The notes under the pieces: model-generated
Database searches by the model: none
What the model saw: only the letters and a program-made list of their open reading frames with translations
What the model was told of the DNA's origin: nothing
DNA from: a virus
Direction: 5' to 3' (one strand)
DNA length: 64,000 bases
IMG/VR virus record: IMGVR_UViG_3300047319_000106
Location: 1-64,000 of that record
Shown here: positions 1 to 7,613 of the stretch, piece by piece
How the letters are laid out: every line of letters begins with the position of its first letter
Numbering within the stretch: the stretch's first letter is position 1
Position numbers and translations under genes: made by a program

Positions 1-185
1 TTGCCGACGCCGGCCGCACCTAGCGGAATCCAACCGGCGATTTCGACGCCTTCCGGCTGAATCTGCACCTTTACCGCGTGCTTCGCCGGGTCGTATGACG
101 TGATCGTTCCGGTTCGCGGCGCCGTGAGGTCGAGCATCGCGAGCGCCGCGCGCTGACTCATCGCGTTAGCGAGATGCCGGCTCAT
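1..185 (-). CDS. Baseplate assembly protein V (spike), partial
   Basis: Truncated by the left edge; about 61 codons are visible from ATG at 185. The fragment opens with a polar helix (MSRHLANAMSQRAALAMLDL) followed by a beta-rich stretch with RTGTITSYDPAKHAVKVQI, the pattern of the N-terminal OB-like domain of Mu gp45 / P2 gpV baseplate spike proteins. Its start overlaps the stop of the upstream hub gene (TAATG), the expected hub-then-spike order of Mu-like contractile tails. By family it would form the trimeric tail tip at the end of the tube. The spike tip itself lies outside the window, so the assignment rests on a short N-terminus and gene order. Confidence 0.6.
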   Translation of the reverse strand, partial: MSRHLANAMSQRAALAMLDLTAPRTGTITSYDPAKHAVKVQIQPEGVEIAGWIPLGAAGVG

Positions 186-1312
186 TAAGCCTCCTGCGTG
201 TCGGGTGAATGGTTCTTCGCGCTGACGTGCAGCGTGTAGCCGCTTTCGAAGTCGAGCGCGCGCCGGAGCGAGTCGGGGTAATATTTTTGATCGAACTTCG
301 TGCCGGTTCCGGTCAACTGGATAACGCTCGTCACCTGAAGGTCGTCGGCGTTCTGCGCGGGAATCGTGAACTCGCATTTCATCTCGTGCTCGATGATCTG
401 CTTGTATTTCGCCTGAGCGAGTTTCAAAACCTGCTCTTGCGTCAGGTTCGAGACGGTGTAGTAATACGTCTGTGAGCCGCTTCCGATTTGCGAGCCGCCC
501 GGCGTGATCGTCGTTTTCTTCGTCGGCGGAAAGGTCGCGCTGAACGTCTTTTGCGCGGCGTCATTCCATGACCGCACGATAACGACGATGCCTTTCGAGA
601 CGGTCAGCGCGCGATCGAGCTTCAGACCTTCGACGTTGCTCACCGAATACCCGGTTTCAGCATCAGGCGGCGTCCATTCGACTTTGAACGGCGTCACCGT
701 TGCCGGGTCGACCTTCGGGTGAAAGTTGAGCGCCTTGCCATCGACCCAGACGTTGAACTGCTCGTGTCGCGCAAGCTCGCACAGCAAATCCCATTCAGTG
801 CGCCCCGCGGTCATCTTGTCGTGATCAATCTCGTAAAACTTGCCGGCGAGCGTCGTTGTCGCCGTGACGCTGGCAGTCATGCCGTGCCGCTGTGCGAGGA
901 TTTGCACAATCTGCGACGCGGTTTTGTTCTGCCATTTTTCCGTTGTCTTCGAGTCGATGAAAACTCTCGTCATGTCGCGGCCGGAGATGTGAACGGTCGC
1001 CGCGCATGGGTCATATTCCAGCGTGTCGACCTGACCGTAAATCAGAGACGGCAATTCGCGCACGTCCCAATCGCTAGGATCGGCCGGCACGCCCGCGAAA
1101 ATCTCGACGTAAATCTCGGTTTGGCTCGTGAGCCAGTTCAAATCGCGGTCGGGCGGGAGTTTGCTTGCGGCGAACGTGACCGAGAATGTATCGGCGCTCA
1201 GGAAGTTGTTGTTGTCCACTTCAAGCGCCGTCCATCCTTTGATCGACGTCAGGGGTTGCCCCTTGCCCGCGAGCGTCACCCCGCCGCGCACCGCCTGCGC
1301 GGTGTTAGGCAC
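185..1312 (-). CDS. Baseplate hub protein (late control gpD / Mu gp44-like)
   Basis: 375 aa, GTG start at 1312 overlapping the preceding stop by 8 bases. It contains a beta-rich N-terminal half with strands typical of phage hub proteins (SADTFSVTFAA, IYVEIFAG) and a central helical segment (TEWDLLCELARHEQFNVWVDG) seen in the gpD/VgrG-like hub family, followed by a further beta domain near residues 200-300. Hub proteins join the tail tube to the spike. Neighbours fit: LysM tail protein upstream, spike downstream. No sign of truncation. Assignment is from family-like motifs and order, not from an alignment. Confidence 0.72.
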   Translation of the reverse strand: MPNTAQAVRGGVTLAGKGQPLTSIKGWTALEVDNNNFLSADTFSVTFAASKLPPDRDLNWLTSQTEIYVEIFAGVPADPSDWDVRELPSLIYGQVDTLEYDPCAATVHISGRDMTRVFIDSKTTEKWQNKTASQIVQILAQRHGMTASVTATTTLAGKFYEIDHDKMTAGRTEWDLLCELARHEQFNVWVDGKALNFHPKVDPATVTPFKVEWTPPDAETGYSVSNVEGLKLDRALTVSKGIVVIVRSWNDAAQKTFSATFPPTKKTTITPGGSQIGSGSQTYYYTVSNLTQEQVLKLAQAKYKQIIEHEMKCEFTIPAQNADDLQVTSVIQLTGTGTKFDQKYYPDSLRRALDFESGYTLHVSAKNHSPDTQEA

Positions 1313-2258
1313 TTAGAATCCCTCCTGAGTCTGAGCTATAGGGCGGAATCGTGACCGACTGATTGCCGCTGATGTTCGTGTCGTTGCCGAGTTGCGGATT
1401 CGCCTTCTGCAACGCCGTCCAACCGCTGACCTTGCCGTAATACTTCGAGGCGAGGTCGAACAGGTTGCCGCCGCTGACCTGCACCGTTTTGACGCCGCTA
1501 TTGATCTGCCCGATGTTCGAACCCATGCGACCGAGCACGCTGTCGAGTTGCACGAGCGCCGCCTGATTCTGCATGGCGTTGATCTGGGTGCTCAGTTTCG
1601 AAACCTGCGTCGAGAGCGGGTTATTCGGCAGGATGCCGCCGAGCGTCGTCACGCTTTGCAGCGTGTTCTCGGTCGATGCGATCAGCACTTTCACTTGCGA
1701 GCGCGCGGCGTTCAGCGGTTGCAGGACGCTATTGAGCGTGCTCTTTGCGGCGGTCGCGAACGACGAGACGGTGCCGATCGCCGAACTCAGCGACGCCATC
1801 GGCGCGGCGAGAGACGGGAAGCTAGACGAGAGCGTTGTCGCCGTCGAGAGGTCCGTATTGATCAACTCGTCGACGCCCGGCACCGCGCCCGCGCTGTCGT
1901 CGTTCAGATAGTCACGAACGACGGTGCAGGAGATGCGGTAGGGAATCTGATACTCGCGCTCGAACTGCGCTTCGAACTCGGTGATGACGACCGTGTAAAT
2001 GAACTCGGACCACGACAGCGTTAGCGGCAGGCCGTCATCGTGCATCGACTTCAGCGTAAGCGCGCGTTCGAGCGCGTTCGAGCCGACGAACCAGCCCGAC
2101 CAGTGAATCGGCGCGTGATCGGCGCCGAGCATGTCGACGACGCGCGCCCCGCCGACGAGCCGGTGAACGACGGCGCGGTGCTCGGTGCGAACGGCGATGT
2201 ATTCAGGAATCTCGGTATCCTGAAACGTCACATCGCCCAATGTGAGAACGGTCGCCAT
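1305..2258 (-). CDS. Baseplate/tail protein with C-terminal LysM domain
   Basis: 317 aa, ATG at 2258 in a TAATG overlap with the tape-measure stop. Residues 1-125 are a compact beta-rich domain (VTFQDTEIPEYIAV, HWSGWFVGS), residues 150-240 are helical and Ser/Thr/Ala rich, and residues 265-310 match a LysM-like fold (GGNLFDLASKYYGKVSGW then NPQLGNDTNISGNQSVTIPP). Similar LysM tail proteins (P2 gpX, T4 gp53 class) bind at the baseplate wedge or hub, where LysM acts as a protein-docking module. Position between tape measure and hub supports that. Exact counterpart in model phages is uncertain; Mu gp43 occupies the same slot. Confidence 0.65.
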   Translation of the reverse strand: MATVLTLGDVTFQDTEIPEYIAVRTEHRAVVHRLVGGARVVDMLGADHAPIHWSGWFVGSNALERALTLKSMHDDGLPLTLSWSEFIYTVVITEFEAQFEREYQIPYRISCTVVRDYLNDDSAGAVPGVDELINTDLSTATTLSSSFPSLAAPMASLSSAIGTVSSFATAAKSTLNSVLQPLNAARSQVKVLIASTENTLQSVTTLGGILPNNPLSTQVSKLSTQINAMQNQAALVQLDSVLGRMGSNIGQINSGVKTVQVSGGNLFDLASKYYGKVSGWTALQKANPQLGNDTNISGNQSVTIPPYSSDSGGILSA

Positions 2259-4099
2259 TAGTAAGCCATCCCTGCGGTTAGCTGACCCATCGAAGGATCA
2301 AACGTGTTCGAATTGCCGGGATTCGCCGCGCTCTTCGCGAGATGCTTGTCGAGCACCGCGCCGACCTTCTTGCCGTCGAGATAGACGTCGCCGGATTTAC
2401 CGCCTGCTGACGATTGGGCGCCGGTCTTGACGTTCGGGCCAAGCGCGCCAGCATCAACGCGCGCCTTTGCGCCGGGCGTCAGCTTTGCGCCGCCCTGATC
2501 CTTCACATCGTCGATTTCCTTCTGCGTGAGCGGGCTAAACGCATATGCCGCCGCCGCAAGCGTGCCGAGCGCGAGAACCGCAATGCCGATCGGGGATGCG
2601 ATCGCGCCGAGCGCACCGATGAGCGATGTTCCGCCCATTGCGCCGGCGACACCTATCGCGAGAGACACCCCCCTCATTGATGCCGCCAGAAGGTTGACTG
2701 TCCCACCGAACGCCATTGCGCCGGCCAGAATGATCAAGCCATCGGCCAGCAACTTGAACGGCAGAGGGTGCTTTTCGATAGTCTGCGCAAGCCAATCAAG
2801 ACCGCCCGCGATTTTCAGCAAGCCCTTGGTGATCGTCGGCAGGTACACCGAGCCGAACACCGCGAGGAAGTTTTTCCACGCCGCATCAGCCGCCACTTCG
2901 GCGCCTTCTGGCGACTTGATGTATTGCTGATATGCGCCGCTGAAACCCTTCGCGCGACCGAAAATGCCCGCGTCCTTCTCGAACTTGTGCGCGCCAGTGA
3001 TGAACGAGCCGATGAAATCCGATGTGCCGCGATTCAGGTTTTGCATGACGATGCCGGCGACTTGCTCATCCGTCATGTTCAGGCCGTACCGCTCGCGGAT
3101 GCGTGGCGCGACGACCTTCTGAATGAATTCGTCGGGGCGGTGCGTTGCCATCTCGATAAATTCAGGAGCCAAGCCGCCAATGATCGGCGTGAGCATGTGC
3201 TGCTTCTTCAGCGCAGCCTTCATCTCCGGGTCTTTTTGAACGGCGGCATTGACTGCCTGCTGCATCAGCTTTGCTTGCGGGCTTACCTTCAAATCCCAAA
3301 GGCCGAGGCTAGTCAGGAAGCCCTTGCCCTTGTTGTCCATGTGACCGCCGAGAATGCTGCTGATGTACGTCATCGCAGCGGTGCCGGCCGTCGGGCCGGT
3401 CTTCGCCTGCATGAACGCAGCAAACTGACCGTACAGAAACTTCGGGTCGAACAGCGTGTACGCCATCTTTCCCGTTTGCGACGCGTGGAAATAGTCGTTC
3501 GGACTGACCTTGCCGCGCGTGCCGAAATACACTTGCGACATCATGCCGAGTTCGCGGCGCATTTCTTCCGGGTTCTGCGACACGCGATCGCCGCGGTGTT
3601 CGAGCGACTTCACGGCGTTATAAACGAGGCCGTCGACCGGCTTGCCGTCGTTCTGAATGCGCGCGGCGATGCTGAACTTCTGAAAATCCTCGCTCATGCG
3701 AAGTGCGCCGGGCAAGTCGCCGAGCGCAGTGTGAAGGTCGGCGATAAGCGCGATATTGTCGCCAATCGTCGACCCGAGATTCTTGTGCGCGAGTTCTTGC
3801 GCCTTTGCGAAAGCGAGCGCGTTGTCGGACGCCGACAGATTCAACGCCTGAAACTTTTGTCGCTCCTGCTCGAGCTTCTTCGCCTGCTCATACGGCAACT
3901 TGAGTGCGCCGCCGATCGCCGCACCGAACGCGAACATCGCGACACCCTTGGCCGCTTGTTTTTGGATGCTTTCGATCCGTTTTTGCAATAAACTTGCTTC
4001 GGCTTCGGTTTTCAGGAAATCACGACCGAGAGCCGCTAGACCTAAAGACGCCTTGTTGATCAGGCTGATCTTTACGCCGATTGAAAATGCCTCAAAAAT
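2258..4099 (-). CDS. Tail tape measure protein, proposed AUU start
   Basis: Tape measure protein that sets tail length and fills the tube lumen. A TTG start at 3988 gives 576 aa, but the open frame continues upstream for 37 codons to ATT at 4097-4099, preceded at 5 nt by GGGAGG (4105-4110). The added N-terminus (FEAFSIGVKISLINKASLGL) has the amphipathic signature common at tape-measure N-termini, so 613 aa is proposed. The body is Ala-rich and helical, with hydrophobic segments around 430-520 (LADGLIILAGAMAFGG and following), as expected for a lumen protein with membrane-active stretches. It lies between the chaperone block and baseplate genes. The TTG start remains the alternative. Confidence 0.75.
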   Translation of the reverse strand: MFEAFSIGVKISLINKASLGLAALGRDFLKTEAEASLLQKRIESIQKQAAKGVAMFAFGAAIGGALKLPYEQAKKLEQERQKFQALNLSASDNALAFAKAQELAHKNLGSTIGDNIALIADLHTALGDLPGALRMSEDFQKFSIAARIQNDGKPVDGLVYNAVKSLEHRGDRVSQNPEEMRRELGMMSQVYFGTRGKVSPNDYFHASQTGKMAYTLFDPKFLYGQFAAFMQAKTGPTAGTAAMTYISSILGGHMDNKGKGFLTSLGLWDLKVSPQAKLMQQAVNAAVQKDPEMKAALKKQHMLTPIIGGLAPEFIEMATHRPDEFIQKVVAPRIRERYGLNMTDEQVAGIVMQNLNRGTSDFIGSFITGAHKFEKDAGIFGRAKGFSGAYQQYIKSPEGAEVAADAAWKNFLAVFGSVYLPTITKGLLKIAGGLDWLAQTIEKHPLPFKLLADGLIILAGAMAFGGTVNLLAASMRGVSLAIGVAGAMGGTSLIGALGAIASPIGIAVLALGTLAAAAYAFSPLTQKEIDDVKDQGGAKLTPGAKARVDAGALGPNVKTGAQSSAGGKSGDVYLDGKKVGAVLDKHLAKSAANPGNSNTFDPSMGQLTAGMAY

Positions 4100-4113
4100 G
4101 ATAGCCTCCCGCT

Positions 4114-4359
4114 ATGAAAACACGACAAAAAATGCAGGAATGGGCCGCTGACCGTTTCCAATGGGTTCAATATCCGCACGTCAAGCCGCTCAACGCGGCA
4201 GCGCAGACAGAATCGCCGGTCAGGTTTGAGCATCGAATGAATCCGCTCGCGCGCGTCTCTCTGTTGCTGATTAGCGTCAGCGGGGCGGTCGTCAGCCTGG
4301 CGCTGATGGCCGCATTGCTGTTCGTCTTTGGCGCGCTGATTTTGGCCGCGTTTAGCTGA
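4114..4359 (+). CDS. Small plus-strand membrane protein inside the tail operon
   Basis: 81 aa, opposite in strand to all surrounding tail genes. The N-terminal 45 residues are soluble and basic/aromatic (MKTRQKMQEWAADRFQWVQ), and residues 47-80 form a very hydrophobic tail (SLLLISVSGAVVSLALMAAL and onward) long enough for one or two membrane spans. It fills exactly the gap between divergent tape measure (start 4099) and convergent minus-strand gene ending at 4352 (8-base overlap). No good ribosome site precedes ATG 4114; an internal ATG near 4237 would give just the membrane part (40 aa). Function not recognised; context suggests a moron, such as an exclusion or toxin-like peptide, but this is inference. 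Confidence 0.5.
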   Translation: MKTRQKMQEWAADRFQWVQYPHVKPLNAAAQTESPVRFEHRMNPLARVSLLLISVSGAVVSLALMAALLFVFGALILAAFS

Positions 4360-4831
4360 TCTTCGTCTTCGCGATTTCCGAGCCGACCAAGCCCGCGACG
4401 AGCGCGGCACCGAGAACGCGCTTGATTTCGTGCTCGTTGTGCAGCACAGCCGGACCGAGGAAGGGGCGCGGCGGAATCTTTTCTGTGCCGAGTTCTTGAT
4501 ACTTGGCGATGTCGGATTCGGAGCCGATCACCGCGTCGAATGCGTGCACCTCGTTTTTTATCGAGTCGCGCAGATCGCCGGAGCGCAAGAGCGGGTCGTT
4601 CTCAGTGAAGCCTTTCGCGACGCGATCGGCTTTCGTCGAGTCTGCCAGTTCAGGCCACGCGCCGAACTGCCCGATTGCCGGCTGATAATGGCCGACTTCG
4701 CTTTTCGCCGTGTCGCGCACGGCGTTTGCCACGGTTTGAAGCCCCGCTCGCATGGCAAGCACGACCGCAGCTTCGCGTGCTACCAGGTGAGCGACGAAGC
4801 CGCCGATGCTTGTGAATTCTTTCGCGTTCAC
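4352..4831 (-). CDS. Tail/neck morphogenesis protein (HK97 gp10-like)
   Basis: 159 aa from GTG 4831. An N-terminal helix with AVVLAMRAGLQTVANAVRDTAK is followed by the LLRSGDLRDSI and YQELGTEKIPPRPFLGPA motifs that characterise the HK97 gp10 / Mu gpG virion-morphogenesis family (tail completion or neck proteins that bind the head-tail joint). C-terminus is helical (VLGAALVAGLVGSEI). It starts just after the stop of the frameshifted chaperone product (TGA 4833-4835). Position between chaperone and tape measure is unusual for a neck gene but occurs in Mu-like modules. Convergent 8-base overlap with the plus-strand gene ending at 4359. Confidence 0.65.
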   Translation of the reverse strand: MNAKEFTSIGGFVAHLVAREAAVVLAMRAGLQTVANAVRDTAKSEVGHYQPAIGQFGAWPELADSTKADRVAKGFTENDPLLRSGDLRDSIKNEVHAFDAVIGSESDIAKYQELGTEKIPPRPFLGPAVLHNEHEIKRVLGAALVAGLVGSEIAKTKIS

Positions 4832-4832
4832 G

Positions 4833-5392
4833 TCACTCCTTCACGAATTCCATTCGGTTGTAATCGAACTTGTTGCCTTCGAACTCGGAGAACTTGATAC
4901 AGAACGCGGCGCGCGTGACGTCATCGAGCGAGAACGCCAAATCGAACGGCACGCCGTTTTTCACAAGCCATAGCGCCTCGCTGATCGGAACGGAGCGCGC
5001 TAGTTTTTTACTTCAGCCTGCGCTTCTTCCGGGTCTTGCTGCGCGCCGAAGTTCTCCGACACCGCATTCATCACCGCCGCAACGCCTTCTTCGTCGAGGC
5101 GCGTAATCAGCGCTTCGATTTCGCGCTCGGTGTTCGGCGCGGCAACTGCCCGGCCGTCGATCGCGGTGATGTAGGTGAACGGCAGCACCATGTTCATATA
5201 GACCACGTTGCGCGCGGCGTCGCCTAGCATCTTCACGAGACGAAACGACGACAGAACGCCCGGCCGTTTCAGCGTCACCGCGAAGCCGTTCGGCGTTTGA
5301 ATCGTGACTTCGGCGGCGGCTTTCTTCACGAGCGCGTCGCTCGGCGTTTCGGTTCCTGCTGCGGCTTTCTTGCGGACGTTCACAGTCGTCAT
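4833..5392 (-). CDS. Tail assembly chaperone, -1 frameshift product (gpGT-like)
   Basis: Predicted 186-aa fusion: 130 aa of the short chaperone, then a -1 slip on A_AAA_AAC (5009-5003) into a 56-codon open frame (LARSVPISEALWLVKNG ... FDYNRMEFVKE) ending TGA 4833-4835. The downstream frame has no start of its own, stays open from the slip to the next gene, and has helix-forming, sensible protein composition (FDLAFSLDDVTRAAFCIKF). By family, the extended T domain recruits tube protein to the tape measure and the ratio of the two forms is set by slip frequency. Seen directly: heptamer, phase and both stops. Inferred: that slippage happens. Confidence 0.78.
5000..5392 (-). CDS. Tail assembly chaperone, short form (gpG-like)
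   Basis: 130 aa from ATG 5392. Sequence begins MTTVNVRKKAAAGTETPSDA and contains the VTLKRPGVLSSFRLVKML segment often seen in tail chaperones of contractile phages; the C-terminus is Glu-rich (EEAQAEVKN). It ends at TAG 5000-5002 directly after a slippery A_AAA_AAC heptamer, so it is the unshifted product of a frameshift pair. In lambda and Mu-type phages such proteins coat the tape measure before the tube polymerises and are absent from virions. It lies directly downstream of the tube gene and upstream of the tape measure, the canonical place. Confidence 0.8.
   Translation of the reverse strand: MTTVNVRKKAAAGTETPSDALVKKAAAEVTIQTPNGFAVTLKRPGVLSSFRLVKMLGDAARNVVYMNMVLPFTYITAIDGRAVAAPNTEREIEALITRLDEEGVAAVMNAVSENFGAQQDPEEAQAEVKN
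5003..5009 (-). promoter_or_regulatory. Programmed -1 frameshift site A_AAA_AAC
   Basis: On the minus strand the last codons of the short chaperone read GTA AAA AAC TAG, giving the classical X_XXY_YYZ heptamer in the right phase, immediately followed by the zero-frame stop. Slipping by -1 enters the 56-codon frame ending at 4833. No extended analysis of a downstream stem-loop was possible. Confidence 0.85.
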
Positions 5393-5408
5393 TTCGTTTC
5401 CTTATGGT

Positions 5409-5837
5409 TTAGAGCTTGATGCGTTGTTCGGCGACGAACGAAAGTTTCTGCTTCACGGTGGCGTCGCCCGCCCAATCGCCGGCGTCGTCGAGCTTGAAAA
5501 TCACGCCGACGAACTGGTATTGCGACACCGAGCCGTCGACTTCCGTGATCGTCTCGGTGATCGTCGAGCCGGTCAGATTCATGCCGGCGTAATAGTTCGC
5601 CTCCTGACTCGCAAAGAAGTCATCGAGCGTCGAATCGGTGCGCTCGATTTCGAACGAACCGGACCAGCCGTCCGGGAAAATCAGGTGACGCGTGCGACCG
5701 TCCAAGCCTTTCACTTTGACGTCGGTCGTGTCGGGCTTGGCGGTGAACTTGGTGATCAGCGAGAGCGACAGCGCGCCGTTCGGCGTCTGGATATTCGCAG
5801 AGAGGTCGCGACCGATGGTAAAGCCGTTGAGCGGCAT
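5409..5837 (-). CDS. Tail tube protein
   Basis: 142 aa from ATG 5837. Beta-rich sequence (LSLSLITKFTAKPDTTDVKV, WSGSFEIERTDSTLDDFF, VSQYQFVGVIFKLDDAGDW) with the length and strand pattern of contractile-phage tube subunits (P2 FII / Mu gpM class). It sits between the sheath gene upstream and the chaperone pair downstream, the usual sheath-tube-chaperone order. A transcription terminator lies between sheath and tube (5850-5874), which may help set tube:sheath stoichiometry. Confidence 0.78.
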   Translation of the reverse strand: MPLNGFTIGRDLSANIQTPNGALSLSLITKFTAKPDTTDVKVKGLDGRTRHLIFPDGWSGSFEIERTDSTLDDFFASQEANYYAGMNLTGSTITETITEVDGSVSQYQFVGVIFKLDDAGDWAGDATVKQKLSFVAEQRIKL

Positions 5838-5849
5838 GTATGCACCTCA

Positions 5850-5874
5850 AAAGAAAAGCCCGCGCGATGCGGGC
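5850..5874 (-). terminator. Terminator-like hairpin between sheath and tube
   Basis: Minus-strand hairpin with GCCCGC/GCGGGC arms (5858-5863, 5869-5874) and a 5-nt loop, followed by TTTTCTTTT. It lies inside the late operon, so it must be partial or be overridden by antitermination. Confidence 0.75.
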
Positions 5875-5881
5875 CGGGGTT

Positions 5882-7432
5882 TTACTGAACGCTCGACTGA
5901 ACTTGCACGGTCTGACCGCCTTGCAGGTTGACGACGAAGTACAGCACGACCGACAGGTATTTCACCTTCACGTCGGCCTGCATGTACCCGTTCGCAACCG
6001 CGCTGTCGGGGTTGTTGTTCTTGTCGATTTGCACCGAGAAGGGCGCGACCGTCGGGTTGTTGACGTCGCCGATCATGTCGAGGCGCCAGAGGTTCGACAG
6101 GAACGCTTGCATCGCCGACTTGACTTCGTTGCGCAGATCGACCGTCTGATTGCGACCGATCACCGTGCCGAACGCCGCCGCGAGGGTGATCGCGAGGTAG
6201 TTCGTCATGCGGGTGTAGTTGTCGCCATCCTGCCCCGCTGCGCTCGAAGCGTTGCCGCCCGTCTGCGTCGCGTAGTAGTTGCCGCCCGGCGACGGGTTGC
6301 CGATGACGTCGAGACGCGCCTGATTGATCGCGCCGATTTCCGCGCTCGTGTACGGCAGGTTTTGCGCGGTGCGCTGCGTGCCGACGATTCCGTACAGCGG
6401 CTTGTTCAAGCTCGACTGTTCCGGCGAGAGCGCCGCTTGCTTGCCCGCCCAGAACGTCGCGGGGCCGAGCAGACGGTTTTGGTTGTTCGTCGCGTCGAAA
6501 TACGTGATCCAGTCGCCGACGAACACTTTCAAGCCGTAGCCGTCCGCGCCGGCCGTATTCAGCGCGGTCGAGACGGTCGTGTAATTCGCGCTCGGTGCGC
6601 CTTGCATGCCGAAATAGATGCCTTCCGACAAGCCAAACGCGAGCACCGTCGATGCGGCGGTCAGGTCCGAGTGATCGACCAGGCAACCGACTTGCGCGCC
6701 CGTACCGCGCAGGCAATACATGCCCTTGCGCGTGCCGGCGTTGCCATCGACGCCGACGAGCAATGCGTCGGTGAGCGTCGTCGTGCCATCGGTGCCGCTT
6801 GCGAAGGTCGCGGGCGTCGTGACGTTCGGCGCGGCGGTTGCCGGGCCAGCGGTTGCGACGACGAGTGCCGACGGGCCGCGCACGTTGCTTTGGCCGTTGT
6901 TGATCGCGTTGACGATGCTCGTCCAGAGCGCCGCGCCAGTGCCGCCGATGTTGTCGAACACTTCGGCTTGCGTGCCGGGCAGCGCAATCGTCACCTTGAA
7001 CGTGCTCGCCTTCGTGCCGGCCGTCACCGCTGCGGTGATCGAGTTGCCGCGCGTGCCGGTGTAGAACGCCGTCAGGTTCGCGCCGATTGCGGGCGTCGCC
7101 GCCGTATCCATCAGCTTGCCGGTCGCCGCGACGTCGGTGCCGTCGGTGACGCGCACGTATTGGATCGCGGTCGCGCCTTGCAGGAAGAACACGTTCATCG
7201 CGGTCGCGAGGTCGTACTTGCGCACGACAGGCGAGCCGAGCCATTGCGCCACGTCAGCGGGCGAGCCGACGAGCACCGGCGCATTCACCGGCCCCCACGA
7301 GCCGACGCCGACAGCGCCGAGCACGTTCGACGGCACGCCGTTGATGATGAGCGGAGGCGCCTGAATCGAGAGATAGACGCCAGGCGCGGAGAGCGCCGAT
7401 AAATTAAGTGCCCCTGCTTGATAGATCGGCAT
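5882..7432 (-). CDS. Contractile tail sheath protein
   Basis: 516 aa from ATG 7432, the usual sheath length. The N-terminus (SAPGVYLSIQAPPLIINGVP, then VGSWGPVNAPVLVGSPADV) and the C-terminal region (AMQAFLSNLWRLDMIGDV, then VKVKYLSVVLYFVVNLQGG) are typical sheath signatures; the C-terminal strands form the interlocking mesh that holds the contracted sheath together. The middle (residues 110-260) is Ala/Thr/Gly-rich and probably the variable outer domain. Upstream is a 55-aa gene in a TAATG overlap; downstream a terminator then the tube gene. Confidence 0.88.
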   Translation of the reverse strand: MPIYQAGALNLSALSAPGVYLSIQAPPLIINGVPSNVLGAVGVGSWGPVNAPVLVGSPADVAQWLGSPVVRKYDLATAMNVFFLQGATAIQYVRVTDGTDVAATGKLMDTAATPAIGANLTAFYTGTRGNSITAAVTAGTKASTFKVTIALPGTQAEVFDNIGGTGAALWTSIVNAINNGQSNVRGPSALVVATAGPATAAPNVTTPATFASGTDGTTTLTDALLVGVDGNAGTRKGMYCLRGTGAQVGCLVDHSDLTAASTVLAFGLSEGIYFGMQGAPSANYTTVSTALNTAGADGYGLKVFVGDWITYFDATNNQNRLLGPATFWAGKQAALSPEQSSLNKPLYGIVGTQRTAQNLPYTSAEIGAINQARLDVIGNPSPGGNYYATQTGGNASSAAGQDGDNYTRMTNYLAITLAAAFGTVIGRNQTVDLRNEVKSAMQAFLSNLWRLDMIGDVNNPTVAPFSVQIDKNNNPDSAVANGYMQADVKVKYLSVVLYFVVNLQGGQTVQVQSSVQ

Positions 7433-7599
7433 TAGTTAGCCTCCTTTGCGACCTTCACGCACTTGTCGGCGTGACCTTCGTCGATGACCGCTTGAATCGC
7501 GGCCGGGTCACTGATGCGCGTGCCGCGCTCGGTGAAGCCGAACTGATGCAGCACGACGAGTTCGTAATCGAACGTCGGCGCGTCGTCTTGCTTTGCCAT
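7432..7599 (-). CDS. Small conserved-position protein before the sheath
   Basis: 55 aa (MAKQDDAPTFDYELVVLHQF ... CVKVAKEAN), ATG at 7599 and TAA overlapping the sheath ATG (TAATG). It has a beta-hairpin-like start and a helical end. Mu gp38 and similar short proteins occupy the same slot just before the sheath gene, but I cannot claim sequence relatedness. Codon third positions are G/C-rich, and translational coupling to the sheath supports it being real. Confidence 0.6.
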   Translation of the reverse strand: MAKQDDAPTFDYELVVLHQFGFTERGTRISDPAAIQAVIDEGHADKCVKVAKEAN

Positions 7600-7613
7600 G
7601 TGGAAGAGGGTTC

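Noticed and set aside
5840-7402. 520-codon plus-strand frame opposite the sheath gene
   Set aside because: Arg/Val/Ala-rich antisense shadow typical of GC-rich genes. The same holds for long plus frames at 9860-11512, 34581-36260, 36879-38582 and 41784-43424.
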